From Flavobacterium microcysteis (GTDB lineage Bacteria > Bacteroidota > Bacteroidia > Flavobacteriales > Flavobacteriaceae): 64,000 nucleotides of DNA. The position numbers were made by a program, and so were the translations under genes. Shown in pieces: positions 16,740 to 25,155 of this stretch. The stretch's first letter is position 1; every line of letters begins with the position of its first letter. Location: NCBI RefSeq assembly GCF_006385255.1, contig NZ_VFJE01000051.1, forward strand, positions 246,339-310,338, given 5' to 3'. The notes beneath the pieces are model-generated. The model had not been told where the DNA came from. It worked only from the letters and a program-made list of their open reading frames with translations, and ran no database searches.

Positions 16740-16769
16740 GCGATTATTAACAACTTAAACTTGAAAAAC

Positions 16770-17285
16770 ATGAAAAGCTCAAAAACTATTTTTTTAGCTG
16801 GATTATTTTGTTTAACTTTTTTCTTTCAATCGTGTAGCGAAGATCGAATTTATGAGAAGCCAACACAATTGATTTCTAATGAGACGGCGTCAGAGATGCA
16901 TAAGATCTACAATTCAAAAGCATTACGTTCAAAAGCTGAGGATAGTATAAAAGAAGATGCGAATGCTGTATGGTATTCCGTTGAAGAATTAGAAAGATAT
17001 ATCAATTATATCAAGACAGAAGGAATTAATAAAGGATATGCGGTGGATGGAATCAGGTTGTATTTGGGTAGATATCCTGATGATCCGAAATATGCTGAAA
17101 AAGCAGGGATGACAACAATATTTTTATCACCAACAGGAACTAAAACCGATATGCAGAAATCAGGAATGCTGAATGTTTCGACTAATTTACAGGAAGAGCC
17201 TCATTATGATATAACCGATCTTTCTGTTATGAATTACGGATCAATGGGTAATCCTCCTAAAATGACATATCCTTTCAAAAAATAA
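16770..17285 (+). CDS. Unrecognised lipoprotein in a two-component operon
   Basis: The 171-aa product starts MKSSKTIFLAGLF and has a lipobox ending FFFQSC, with the lipidated cysteine at residue 22. An in-frame start 33 bp earlier would lie inside the promoter, so the ATG at 16770 is preferred. The mature part is mixed helical and loop sequence with the motif VDGIRLYLGRYPDDPKYAEKAG and ends near TYPFKK. No domain is recognised. The stop codon shares a base with the next ATG (TAATG), so the lipoprotein is translated together with a membrane protein, a kinase and a response regulator. A ligand-binding or sensory accessory role is inferred only from that operon. Confidence 0.8.
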   Translation: MKSSKTIFLAGLFCLTFFFQSCSEDRIYEKPTQLISNETASEMHKIYNSKALRSKAEDSIKEDANAVWYSVEELERYINYIKTEGINKGYAVDGIRLYLGRYPDDPKYAEKAGMTTIFLSPTGTKTDMQKSGMLNVSTNLQEEPHYDITDLSVMNYGSMGNPPKMTYPFKK

Positions 17286-17932
17286 TGTTAGAGGACTTAA
17301 GATTTTATTGCATTTACTTGGCTTTATTAGCGGGAATCGTAGGATTGTTTTTTTACAACAAGCTTCCCGGTAATAAGGCTAAGTCTTTGTTAGGTATGAT
17401 CTTTTTTTCTGTCTTGACGGAGTTTGTTGGCAGCAATCTTACCAAATGGACCGGATGGATTAATTATGGCGTATATAATTTTTATATGCTTGTTAGCCTT
17501 TCTTATTATTTGATTCTTTTAAAATACCTGTTAGTTGATCGCAACCATAGAAGATTAGCTGATATTTTCCTAACTGCCTTTATACTTTTTTACTTCGCTA
17601 ATTTTATTTTCATCCAAAAAAATATTTCCGAGACATTTACTTATAGCTTTTCGTTGGGCGTGCTGTTTGTCCTGATAATGTCCTGCCTATATCTTGTGGA
17701 AATATTTAATTCAAAAAAAATATTGAATTTCGGCAAATCGGTTTTTTTTTGGTTTATCTTAGGCGTATTGCTTCTTCACGTGCCTTATTTGCCTTTTATG
17801 CTGGCAATCAAATGGTTCCTGATAGAAAGTAATGAAAGTGTTTACAGCCTTGTGCTGTTCATTCTCAATGTCTTGATGTATGGTTGTTTTATAATTGGAT
17901 TTATATGGAGCGAAAAGAAATACAATTACTAG
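17285..17932 (+). CDS. Polytopic membrane protein in a two-component operon
   Basis: The 215-aa protein has about six to seven hydrophobic helices and almost no soluble domain (for example LALLAGIVGLFFYN, VLFVLIMSCLYLVEIF, GCFIIGFIWSEKK). Its start overlaps the lipoprotein stop as TAATG and its end overlaps the kinase start by 28 bp. The downstream kinase has only one membrane helix, so this protein could act as the sensory membrane module for it, as in other split sensors. No known family is recognised and this role is inferred. Confidence 0.8.
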   Translation: MLEDLRFYCIYLALLAGIVGLFFYNKLPGNKAKSLLGMIFFSVLTEFVGSNLTKWTGWINYGVYNFYMLVSLSYYLILLKYLLVDRNHRRLADIFLTAFILFYFANFIFIQKNISETFTYSFSLGVLFVLIMSCLYLVEIFNSKKILNFGKSVFFWFILGVLLLHVPYLPFMLAIKWFLIESNESVYSLVLFILNVLMYGCFIIGFIWSEKKYNY

Positions 17933-18696
17933 TTATTTCCTTAAGTATTGTCTTCTTTACCTTATTGGTGTTAATCTTGGTGCTATTTTTCTATTTCCAC
18001 AAAAAGAAAACCAATTTTTTGATAGAAAAAATGGAGGCTGACCTTCATTTCCAGTCGGAATTGGTAAAATCAAGAATAGAGATGAAGGACCAGACACTGA
18101 CAGAAATCAGTAGGGAACTTCATGATAATATAGGCCAGATTTTGTCTGTAGCAATAATGCAGGTCAATATGTACATACAGAATCAGAAAGCCATGACTAA
18201 AGATGAACTTAATGATCTAAAAGACATATTGGGCAAATCATTAGATGAAATCAGAACCTTGTCAAGAATTATAAACAGGGACAATTTGTTGGAATCTAGT
18301 TTTTTAGAAGCCATACAATTGGATCTCGAACGTATTCAAAAACTAAAAAGAATAGATTGCTACTTTAGCATAAACGGTGATTTTCCTGAAATAAATGTCG
18401 AGCACGAGCTCATTATATATCGAATTTTTCAGGAAGCGATTCTCAATATCTTAAAGCATTCCCATAGCGAGATTATTGATTTTCAGATTGACTGCCTGGA
18501 CCATGACAACATTAAAATCAAGCTGATTGACCACGGTATCGGCTTTAATTCAAAGAAGAAAAACAGCGGTTCAGGATTGAATAATATACATGTCAGGGCA
18601 AAGCTTATAGGGGCTACTGTTTCTATAACATCTGATAGTTCAGGAACTGTGGTAGTATTTACCTATCCTAAAAGAATTAATCATGAAAACGAATAG
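17905..18696 (+). CDS. NarL-type sensor histidine kinase (HisKA_3)
   Basis: The 263-aa kinase starts at the ATG at 17905; a TTG 21 bp earlier is less likely. One transmembrane helix (about residues 6-28) is followed by a coiled linker. The HisKA_3 phosphoacceptor helix reads ISRELHDNIGQILSVAIM, and the HATPase_c domain has N box EAILNILKHSHS, DHGIGFN and GSGLNNIHVRAKLIGA. There is no periplasmic sensor domain, so input may come from the adjacent polytopic protein and lipoprotein. It overlaps the response-regulator start by 14 bp, so the pair is almost certainly cognate. Confidence 0.93.
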   Translation: MERKEIQLLVISLSIVFFTLLVLILVLFFYFHKKKTNFLIEKMEADLHFQSELVKSRIEMKDQTLTEISRELHDNIGQILSVAIMQVNMYIQNQKAMTKDELNDLKDILGKSLDEIRTLSRIINRDNLLESSFLEAIQLDLERIQKLKRIDCYFSINGDFPEINVEHELIIYRIFQEAILNILKHSHSEIIDFQIDCLDHDNIKIKLIDHGIGFNSKKKNSGSGLNNIHVRAKLIGATVSITSDSSGTVVVFTYPKRINHENE

Positions 18697-19339
18697 AAAG
18701 AATAAGGTTATCATCGTAGATGACCATTTGCTGTTTTCACAATCTTTGAAATTTCTGATCAATAGTTTCAGCGATTTTGAAGTCACGCATAATTTTGGAA
18801 ACGGCAAGGAATTCATACAGTTTCTTCAGGAAGAAGAAAATCTTGACATAGAGGTAGATCTGATACTTTTAGATGTTAATATGCCTATTTTGGACGGACT
18901 GTCAACGATGGTCTGGCTGAAAGAAAACAGGCCGGATTATAAAGTAATAGCACTTTCTGTAAACAACGAAGAAGATATCATCATTCAGATGATTAAGAAC
19001 GGGGCTAAGGGCTATCTGCTAAAAGACACAACTCCGCAGATTTTTTATGATGCTTTGAAAACCGTAATAGAAAAAGGATATTTTTTTACTGAAATGGTTT
19101 CCGGTATTTTGGTCAACCGAATCGATAATGAAGACAAAAAGCTGGAGTTTAAGGAAAAAGAGCTGGATTTTATCAAAAGAGCCTGCAGTGAAAAAACATA
19201 TAAAGAAATAGCTGATGAAATGTGCCTGAGTCCCAAAACGATTGACGGTTACAGGGAAAGCATATTTGCCAAGCTGGAAATTAAAACCAGGATAGGACTG
19301 GTTTTGTATGCTATTAAGAACAAAATCGTTTGTGTATAA
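18683..19339 (+). CDS. LuxR/NarL-family response regulator
   Basis: The 218-aa regulator has an N-terminal receiver domain with acidic residues in IIVDDHLLFSQ, the phosphoacceptor aspartate in LILLDVNMPILDG and the conserved lysine in GAKGYLLKDT. A C-terminal LuxR-type helix-turn-helix follows (KTYKEIADEMCLSPKTIDGYRESIFAKL). It is translationally coupled to the kinase and closes the four-gene operon, which ends at a strong terminator. The target genes are unknown. The divergent muramidase cassette 2 kb upstream is one candidate by proximity only. Confidence 0.93.
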   Translation: MKTNRKNKVIIVDDHLLFSQSLKFLINSFSDFEVTHNFGNGKEFIQFLQEEENLDIEVDLILLDVNMPILDGLSTMVWLKENRPDYKVIALSVNNEEDIIIQMIKNGAKGYLLKDTTPQIFYDALKTVIEKGYFFTEMVSGILVNRIDNEDKKLEFKEKELDFIKRACSEKTYKEIADEMCLSPKTIDGYRESIFAKLEIKTRIGLVLYAIKNKIVCV

Positions 19340-19345
19340 AAAACA

Positions 19346-19376
19346 AAAAAGCTCCATCAACTGATGGAGCTTTTTT
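19346..19376. terminator. Bidirectional terminator
   Basis: AAAAAAGCTCCATCA-ac-TGATGGAGCTTTTTT is a perfect stem with A and T tracts on both sides. It lies between the convergent response regulator and the 265-aa membrane protein gene. Confidence 0.9.
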
Positions 19377-19395
19377 GTTTTTATATCGATATAGA

Positions 19396-20193
19396 TTAAT
19401 ACTCTGAAGAGTTACCTATTTCTTCCAATTCATTTTTCTCTTCAATTCCTACGACATTCGCATAAATAATGTATTGAACAGAATAAATCAACGGAACGGA
19501 GAAGAGAATACCAATACAGAAAGCAATAATTCCCAGGAAGGCCAAAATTACGGCAACAAGCATAAGTGCCAAAAGCATAAAGAAGTTTTTTGAAACCAAC
19601 AACAGGCTTCCCTGTATGGCTTCGGCAGCTTTTAAGTTACCAAAAATAATCAATGGAGTAGTGAACAAAGTCAATAACAGAATTAAATAGCTGATAAGCG
19701 ATCCTATCAGTGAGTATCCTGCCATTTCTAGTGCTGTACTGATGGCATTGCCACAAAGCCCGATTAATACGCCGACAATGATGATCTCTTTAAGATATTC
19801 GCTTTTGTAATAATAAAAAAGCGTAGAAAAATCAAAATCTTCTTTTCTGTCTGCAAGATGGGCAACTCTGAGGATACCCGCATAAAAAGGTTTTACAACT
19901 GCTACAGCTATTACGCCTCCAACAATAGTAACAATTATTCCAGCAGTAGAAAAATTCTGGATTTGAAAGTCTGCAATATCTCGGCCAAATGCATCTAACC
20001 CGATGAATACCCCGGCAAGTCCAATTATAATTCCAACAAATACGATTGAAAGAAGCAATATTCCTGCCCCAGCAATCCAGACGATTTTTTGATAATTATT
20101 AAATGCTTGAGAAAGTAGATCTCCAAATTCCAACGCATAACCGTGGTTCTTGATTTCTTCAATTCTTTCTTTGGTTGTAGTATTTTTCTGCAT
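19396..20193 (-). CDS. Multi-pass membrane protein
   Basis: The 265-aa protein has a soluble N-terminus (TTTKERIEEIKNHGYALEFGDLLSQAFNNYQKI) and about six hydrophobic helices (for example IAGAGILLLSIVFVGIIIGLAG, YLILLLTLFTTPLIIFG, LIYSVQYIIYANVVG). The layout resembles DUF-type membrane proteins related to the glycerophosphodiesterase membrane domain, but no firm family is assigned. It faces the two-component operon across a shared terminator and stands 57 bp downstream of the aldehyde dehydrogenase gene. Function is unknown. Confidence 0.75.
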   Translation of the reverse strand: MQKNTTTKERIEEIKNHGYALEFGDLLSQAFNNYQKIVWIAGAGILLLSIVFVGIIIGLAGVFIGLDAFGRDIADFQIQNFSTAGIIVTIVGGVIAVAVVKPFYAGILRVAHLADRKEDFDFSTLFYYYKSEYLKEIIIVGVLIGLCGNAISTALEMAGYSLIGSLISYLILLLTLFTTPLIIFGNLKAAEAIQGSLLLVSKNFFMLLALMLVAVILAFLGIIAFCIGILFSVPLIYSVQYIIYANVVGIEEKNELEEIGNSSEY

Positions 20194-20250
20194 AGTAAGT
20201 ATGTCAATTTAAAGTGCGAAAATAGTCAATATTTTGTAATTTAAATGGAA

Positions 20251-21576
20251 TCAGAACCATTTCAATAATTTTCTGATTATTTTTAGTTTATTTCCGTAAG
20301 GCGCGTACCGAAGTGGTATGTCAAGCCATGTCGCTTTTTTTACAATTGACTTCTGATGAGAGAAAGTATCATAGCTTTTTTTACCATGATAAGCGCCCAT
20401 GCCACTGTTGCCAACACCTCCAAAAGGCAATCTTTTATTTGAAAAATGTACAACAGTATCATTAATACAGCCTCCTCCAAATGAAAATTTCTGGATAATA
20501 CGTTCTGCAAAAGTTTTGTCTTCTGTAAAAACATATAGCGACAGTGGTTTTTCATATTTTGAAATTATTTTTTCCAAGTCGCTTTCACTTTCATAAGATA
20601 GGAGTGGGAGCAGGGGACCAAAAATTTCATCTTTCATGACTGAGCTATCTAGAGAAGGTTCATCGATGAGTGTTGGAGCTATATATAGGTTTTCGTCATC
20701 ATAAATTCCTCCTGCGATTGTCTTGCCTTCTTCAATCATTCCAACCAGTCGGAGGAAGTGTTTTTTGTTTATAATTCGTGTAAAATCGGGTGAAAGCTTA
20801 GGGTCTTCACCATAGGCATTTACAATTTCCTGTTGCAACAAACGAATGAATTTTGCCTTGATGCCTTTATGAATAAGAAGATAATCAGGAGCAATACAGG
20901 TTTGTCCGGCATTGATAAATTTTCCCCAGACAATGCGCTTTGCGGCAATTTGAAGATTGGCGCTTTTATCTATTATACATGGATTTTTTCCTCCTAATTC
21001 CAAAGTAACGGGCGTAAGATTTTCAGCAGCAGCTTTTGCTACTTCTTTGCCAACAGCCGGACTTCCGGTAAAGAAGATATAATCCCATTTTTTGGCTAGC
21101 TGACTTTTGGCAATTTCTGCATCTCCTAAAACAGCAACAGCTTCCTTGACATCAAAGGTTTCCCGTATTATTTTTGATATCAGGCTTGAAGTATGGGGTG
21201 TTAATTCAGAAGGCTTCAGTACGATGGAATTGCCCGCTGCAAAGGCTGCAATCAACGGGCAAATCGCCAATTGAAACGGATAATTCCATGGAGAAATGAT
21301 TAGCGTTTTTCCATAAGGTTCTGTGTATATATAATCAGAAGAAGGAAAATTAAGAATAGAAGCCCGGACTTTTTTAGGTTTAGCCCAGGCATTAATATTT
21401 TTTATAGCATCTTTCAAATCAGATTGCACTACATTTATTTCAGTCAGATACGCTTCAAAAGCGGGTTTCCCAAAGTCTTTGTAAAGTGCCTCTATAATAT
21501 CATTTTCATGAAGCGAAATGACATGTGAAAATTTCTTGAGTTTCTCTTTTCTGCGATTAATTTCCTTATGGTTCAT
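20251..21576 (-). CDS. Aldehyde dehydrogenase
   Basis: The 441-aa enzyme belongs to the compact ALDH branch that includes class 3 and fatty aldehyde dehydrogenases. The sequence has the NAD(P)-binding motif FFTGSPAVGKEVA, the catalytic glutamate E193 in TLELGGKNP and the nucleophile cysteine C227 in NAGQTCIAPDY. The C-terminal RLPFGGVGNSGMG motif is also present. It oxidises aldehydes to carboxylates with NAD(P); the substrate is not defined. The basic hydrophobic C-terminus (NKLKIIRKLLKWF) may associate with membranes, as in fatty aldehyde dehydrogenases. It begins 12 bp downstream of the outer-membrane protein gene on the same strand, so cotranscription is likely. Confidence 0.92.
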   Translation of the reverse strand: MNHKEINRRKEKLKKFSHVISLHENDIIEALYKDFGKPAFEAYLTEINVVQSDLKDAIKNINAWAKPKKVRASILNFPSSDYIYTEPYGKTLIISPWNYPFQLAICPLIAAFAAGNSIVLKPSELTPHTSSLISKIIRETFDVKEAVAVLGDAEIAKSQLAKKWDYIFFTGSPAVGKEVAKAAAENLTPVTLELGGKNPCIIDKSANLQIAAKRIVWGKFINAGQTCIAPDYLLIHKGIKAKFIRLLQQEIVNAYGEDPKLSPDFTRIINKKHFLRLVGMIEEGKTIAGGIYDDENLYIAPTLIDEPSLDSSVMKDEIFGPLLPLLSYESESDLEKIISKYEKPLSLYVFTEDKTFAERIIQKFSFGGGCINDTVVHFSNKRLPFGGVGNSGMGAYHGKKSYDTFSHQKSIVKKATWLDIPLRYAPYGNKLKIIRKLLKWF

Positions 21577-21588
21577 AAATTCAATAAA

Positions 21589-22926
21589 TTATTGTAGTCC
21601 GAAACGGAAGCCTAGATAAAAATCGGCCTGTTCTCCGTCATTAATCAAAGCAGTAACTACTGAGCTTGACCCGATAAAGAAACCTCCGACTCTAACTCCT
21701 AATCCCGATGTAAATCCTGAAATTTCATTTGATGCCAACGGGGCAAATACTTCAAAGCTTTGGGTAGAATAGCGTGGCGTTACTGAAAGTACGTTTTGGG
21801 CGGTAACCTGGTCGTCTTTATCGTCCTTGTTTAATTTTTGCTGGCCAAATACCGTAACATAGAAATCCGGGATTATCTTAACATCGGCATAAGCAGAAAA
21901 AACAGTTGGAAGTTTTACTTTAAAATCACTGCTGTTTGATGTTGCTGTCAGGTAACCGCTCGTAAGGAGTATTTCCTCTATTTCCTTAAAGCTGCTTACG
22001 CTTTCAAATTGGTTCAGATTGAGCTGCTGTCCGGCAGGAATGTTCAATTCGTAATTGCTATTACTGTTGTTGTCAGATTTAAAAGTCATACTTCCAATAT
22101 TACGAACGGCAGCACCAGCATTGATTTTATAGCCATCGTTTTCGTCTTTCCATTGGTAGTTGATCCCTAAATCAGTAGCAAAGCCATTTAATTTCCCAAA
22201 AAGAGAGCTGGTGTAATTGCCAAAATCTGTAAAATCGTCTGCCAAATCACCGGAATATGAAATATTCATTCGTGCCGAAGCATCTGTCATATTAACATTT
22301 CCAAGATTATTTGTAATAGTTCCGGAAAATCTGTCAAGTCCTAAGTTGGCATAAGAGCCAGGGAAGAGAAGTTTTAAGGTTACGCCCACGCTAAATTTGT
22401 GTTCGTCAGTTTCATATACATTCCTGGCAACTCCAAAGGCAACTTCGCCCCAGGTAGTTCCGTTGGCACGCTGGTTCTTATCGCTCTGGATTGTGGAAGC
22501 ACCAAAAATACTGCTTAAGGCGCCATTTGTGACGGCATCCCCAATAGTAGGGTCAACATCTGTAAAATTTACTTTTCCATAGGCTTTTGTATTGAATGAA
22601 AAAGCCCATTTGTCTATTTTCATTGCAAATGCAGGGCCGTAGACTTCGCCGTCAAAACGGAGATCAACGTCTTTGTTTCCTTCAAAAAGTTTTTTTTCTA
22701 AATCGTCACCGCTTACCAGATCATTAAAACCCAATCTGTTATTAGAAAGATTGAAGCTTAACGAAAAGACCCCGACTTCATACTTTGTTTTTAAGTTGGC
22801 AAGCTCAGCGGGGTTGGTGCTTGCATTTAATAATCCGCCTCTTCTGGAAGTGGTAATTCCCGAAAAATGGTCTTGTGCAAAAGCACTGGTGCCAATTAAG
22901 AGGCATAATACGATTGGTAATTTCAT
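21589..22926 (-). CDS. Predicted outer-membrane beta-barrel protein
   Basis: The 445-aa protein has a signal peptide (MKLPIVLCLLIGTSAFAQ). It begins its mature part with HFSGITTSRRGGLLNASTNPAELANLK, which resembles the NPA motif found near the N-terminus of FadL/TraF-like and DUF5723-type barrels. The rest is made of alternating amphipathic strands and ends in an aromatic-containing strand (ADFYLGFRFGLQ) typical of barrel C-termini. A transport or assembly role in the outer membrane is likely; the cargo is unknown. It is followed closely by the aldehyde dehydrogenase gene. Confidence 0.75.
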   Translation of the reverse strand: MKLPIVLCLLIGTSAFAQDHFSGITTSRRGGLLNASTNPAELANLKTKYEVGVFSLSFNLSNNRLGFNDLVSGDDLEKKLFEGNKDVDLRFDGEVYGPAFAMKIDKWAFSFNTKAYGKVNFTDVDPTIGDAVTNGALSSIFGASTIQSDKNQRANGTTWGEVAFGVARNVYETDEHKFSVGVTLKLLFPGSYANLGLDRFSGTITNNLGNVNMTDASARMNISYSGDLADDFTDFGNYTSSLFGKLNGFATDLGINYQWKDENDGYKINAGAAVRNIGSMTFKSDNNSNSNYELNIPAGQQLNLNQFESVSSFKEIEEILLTSGYLTATSNSSDFKVKLPTVFSAYADVKIIPDFYVTVFGQQKLNKDDKDDQVTAQNVLSVTPRYSTQSFEVFAPLASNEISGFTSGLGVRVGGFFIGSSSVVTALINDGEQADFYLGFRFGLQ

Positions 22927-23013
22927 AGGGTAAGTTTTTTAGTTAAATGTATAGATTTTTTGTATTGGGGATACTAAATTAACGTAAAAAACGAATCTTT
23001 ATTCTTAAAAAGA

Positions 23014-23703
23014 TTAGATTGCTCTCCAAATCGGGTCATCAGGAACCGGAGCGATTATTTCTAATGATTCTTTGGTTACCGGATGGATGAGGATAAGTTT
23101 ACGTGCATGCAGATGGATACCGCCATCAAGATTGCTTCTGTCGGCTCCATATTTAAGGTCGCCTTTGATAGGACTTCCAATCGCAGCTAATTGTGCCCGG
23201 ATTTGATGATGCCTTCCGGTATGCAAATTAATCTCTAAAGCATAATAGTTATTGAGCTCGCGGATTATTTGGTAATCCAGACTCGCTATTTTACTATCAG
23301 GAACTTCTTTGATGTGTGCTTTTGAAGTGTTATTCTTTTCATTTCTTTTCAGATAATGAACTAGTTTGGCAGAAGCTTCTGCGGGTTTGTTTTTGACAAC
23401 AGCCCAATATGTTTTTTGCGTTTCTCTATTCTTAAACAATTCATTAAGTCTGGAAAGCGCTTTGGAAGTGCGGGCGAATACTACGATTCCTGTAGTGGGT
23501 CTGTCCAGTCGATGGACAACACCCAGAAAAACTTCGCCCGGTTTATTATATTTTTCCTTGATATATTCTTTTACTACCTCACTCAAAGGTTTATCGCCGG
23601 TCTTGTCTCCCTGAACAATATCGCCTACACGCTTGTTGATGACAATAATGTGGTTGTCTTCGTGAAGGACCTGAAGATTATTCTTTGTAGATATGATTTT
23701 CAT
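23014..23703 (-). CDS. RluA-family RNA pseudouridine synthase
   Basis: The 229-aa enzyme isomerises uridine to pseudouridine in rRNA or tRNA. The family motif VVHRLDRPTTGIVVFARTSK contains the catalytic aspartate D67. Downstream motifs are ALEINLHTGRHHQIRAQLA and GDLKYGA. No N-terminal S4 domain is present, as in the short RluA/RluC-like subgroup common in Bacteroidota. It starts 71 bp upstream of its likely partner region and lies downstream of panB on the same strand. The exact target uridine cannot be predicted. Confidence 0.92.
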   Translation of the reverse strand: MKIISTKNNLQVLHEDNHIIVINKRVGDIVQGDKTGDKPLSEVVKEYIKEKYNKPGEVFLGVVHRLDRPTTGIVVFARTSKALSRLNELFKNRETQKTYWAVVKNKPAEASAKLVHYLKRNEKNNTSKAHIKEVPDSKIASLDYQIIRELNNYYALEINLHTGRHHQIRAQLAAIGSPIKGDLKYGADRSNLDGGIHLHARKLILIHPVTKESLEIIAPVPDDPIWRAI

Positions 23704-23759
23704 TGTTTTTTGAAAATTAGATTTTCGGCGGCTCGATAGTTCAAATAATCAAAAAACGA

Positions 23760-24578
23760 TTAGTATTGTTCTTTTTCGCTAGGGAAATCATGCGACTTCA
23801 CATCTGTAACATACTGCCCGATGGCACGAGTCATGTCATCATATAAGTTCATATATCTTCTCAAAAATCTTGGGCTGAATTCATTGTTCATTCCAAGCAT
23901 GTCATGAATGACCAAAACCTGACCGTCAACGCCACCTCCGGCACCAATTCCTATTACAGGAATGGAAATGCTTTGCGCTACTTTTTCGGCTAATTTTGCA
24001 GGAATCTTTTCCAATACAAGGGCAAAACAGCCTAATTTTTCAAGCAATTTTGCATCTTCCAGTAGTTTTTCGGCTTCAGCATCTTCTTTTGCACGAACCG
24101 TGTAGGTTCCGAATTTATATATAGATTGTGGCGTTAGTCCTAAATGTCCCATTACAGGAATTCCTGCATTGAGGATTTTTTTGATGGAATCTTTGATTTC
24201 GCTTCCACCTTCTAATTTGACAGCATGGGCACCGCTTTCTTTCATGATTCTGATGGAAGAACGCAAGGCTTCTTTTGGATCAGACTGATAGCTACCGAAT
24301 GGCAAATCAATGACAATCAAGGCACGTGATGCGGCTCTGACAACACTGGAAGCATGATAAATCATCTGGTCAAGGGTAATAGGCAAGGTAGTTTCATGAC
24401 CGGCCATTACATTTGAGGCAGAATCGCCAACCAGAATTACATCAATTCCGGCAGAGTCGACAATCTTTGCCATAGTGAAATCATAGGATGTTAACATTGA
24501 AATTTTTTCGCCGTTAGCCTTCATTTCAATCAGCGATTTGGTCGTGATTCTCTTATAATCTTTTTTTGCAACAGACAT
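23760..24578 (-). CDS. panB: 3-methyl-2-oxobutanoate hydroxymethyltransferase
   Basis: This cytoplasmic enzyme transfers a hydroxymethyl group from methylene-tetrahydrofolate to 2-oxoisovalerate, the first step of pantothenate synthesis. The product is 272 aa when started at ATG 24578 ([15 protein letters not shown]); an earlier in-frame start at 24632 would add 18 unlikely residues. Diagnostic motifs are [31 protein letters not shown], the metal-binding aspartates in [11 protein letters not shown] and IDLPFGSY, and [16 protein letters not shown]. The length matches PanB. No panC or panD is adjacent. Confidence 0.96.
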   Translation of the reverse strand: MSVAKKDYKRITTKSLIEMKANGEKISMLTSYDFTMAKIVDSAGIDVILVGDSASNVMAGHETTLPITLDQMIYHASSVVRAASRALIVIDLPFGSYQSDPKEALRSSIRIMKESGAHAVKLEGGSEIKDSIKKILNAGIPVMGHLGLTPQSIYKFGTYTVRAKEDAEAEKLLEDAKLLEKLGCFALVLEKIPAKLAEKVAQSISIPVIGIGAGGGVDGQVLVIHDMLGMNNEFSPRFLRRYMNLYDDMTRAIGQYVTDVKSHDFPSEKEQY

Positions 24579-24677
24579 AATGTGGGAATTAGAAGATGTA
24601 AATGTACAAATTGCTTTATTTATCATTGCCACACAACCTATAATTTTTTATGCTAATTTTATATCCTATAATCTAAC

Positions 24678-25154
24678 ATGACCATAATGCGAAAATTAGT
24701 ACTATTCGTTTTCTTTATTTCCTTTGTTTCTTTTGTTTCTTTTGTTTCCTTTAAGCCATTAATGGGACAGGAAGCTGAAATCCGCGAATCGATACAAACT
24801 TTTTTTGAAGGCATTCATGCCAGAGACAGCTTGAAAATTAATTCTGTCAGTGATGAAAACCTGATATTACATACTGTAGTGCTAAGTCCAAGAAGAAATA
24901 AACTTGTAGTTACAAAGGGAGCTGATTTTAAAAGATATGTTGCGACTATTCCTAAGGAAACCAAATTTGAAGAAAAACTGCTTTCTTTTACTATTAAAGT
25001 TGATGAAGAAATAGCTCACGCTTGGATACCTTTTGAATTTTATATTAATGGAGAATTAACCCATAAAGGTGTAAACTCCATTCAATTGTTTAAGGATAAG
25101 GAGAAAGGCATATGGAAAATCATTTATTGTGGCGATAGCAAAATCAAGTTGTAA
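24678..25154 (+). CDS. NTF2-like (SnoaL/DUF4440-type) exported protein
   Basis: The 158-aa product has a hydrophobic N-terminus acting as a signal peptide. It contains the tripeptide repeat FIS-FVS-FVS-FVS, encoded by tandem 9-bp units. The mature part begins near GQEAEIRESIQTFFEGIHARDS and follows the NTF2-like cone fold: a helical start, then strands such as AHAWIPFEFYINGE and GIWKIIYCGDSKIKL. Such proteins often act as small-molecule-binding or enzyme-like periplasmic proteins; no catalytic residues can be named. An alternative ATG three codons downstream (24687) is possible. It converges on the Kdp-linked histidine kinase with 1 bp between stops. Confidence 0.78.
   Translation: MTIMRKLVLFVFFISFVSFVSFVSFKPLMGQEAEIRESIQTFFEGIHARDSLKINSVSDENLILHTVVLSPRRNKLVVTKGADFKRYVATIPKETKFEEKLLSFTIKVDEEIAHAWIPFEFYINGELTHKGVNSIQLFKDKEKGIWKIIYCGDSKIKL
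24714..24749 (+). repeat. 9-bp tandem repeat in a signal peptide
   Basis: Four units of TTTRTTTCY-type sequence (TTTATTTCC, then TTTGTTTCT twice, then TTTGTTTCC) encode FIS and three FVS. Gain or loss of a unit keeps the frame and would change signal-peptide length. Confidence 0.75.
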
Positions 25155-25155
25155 G

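Larger units (their letters stand above)
16466..16769. other. Divergent intergenic region with palindrome and short direct repeats
   Basis: This 304-bp region separates the minus-strand muramidase cassette from the plus-strand lipoprotein/two-component operon. It holds a palindrome (16522-16545), a short direct repeat of the form GAAGATAGRCTTAATGRAA (about 16649-16691), a small AAGGGG/CCCCTT hairpin (about 16693-16710) and a promoter for the plus-strand operon. No protein gene is seen in it. Confidence 0.6.
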
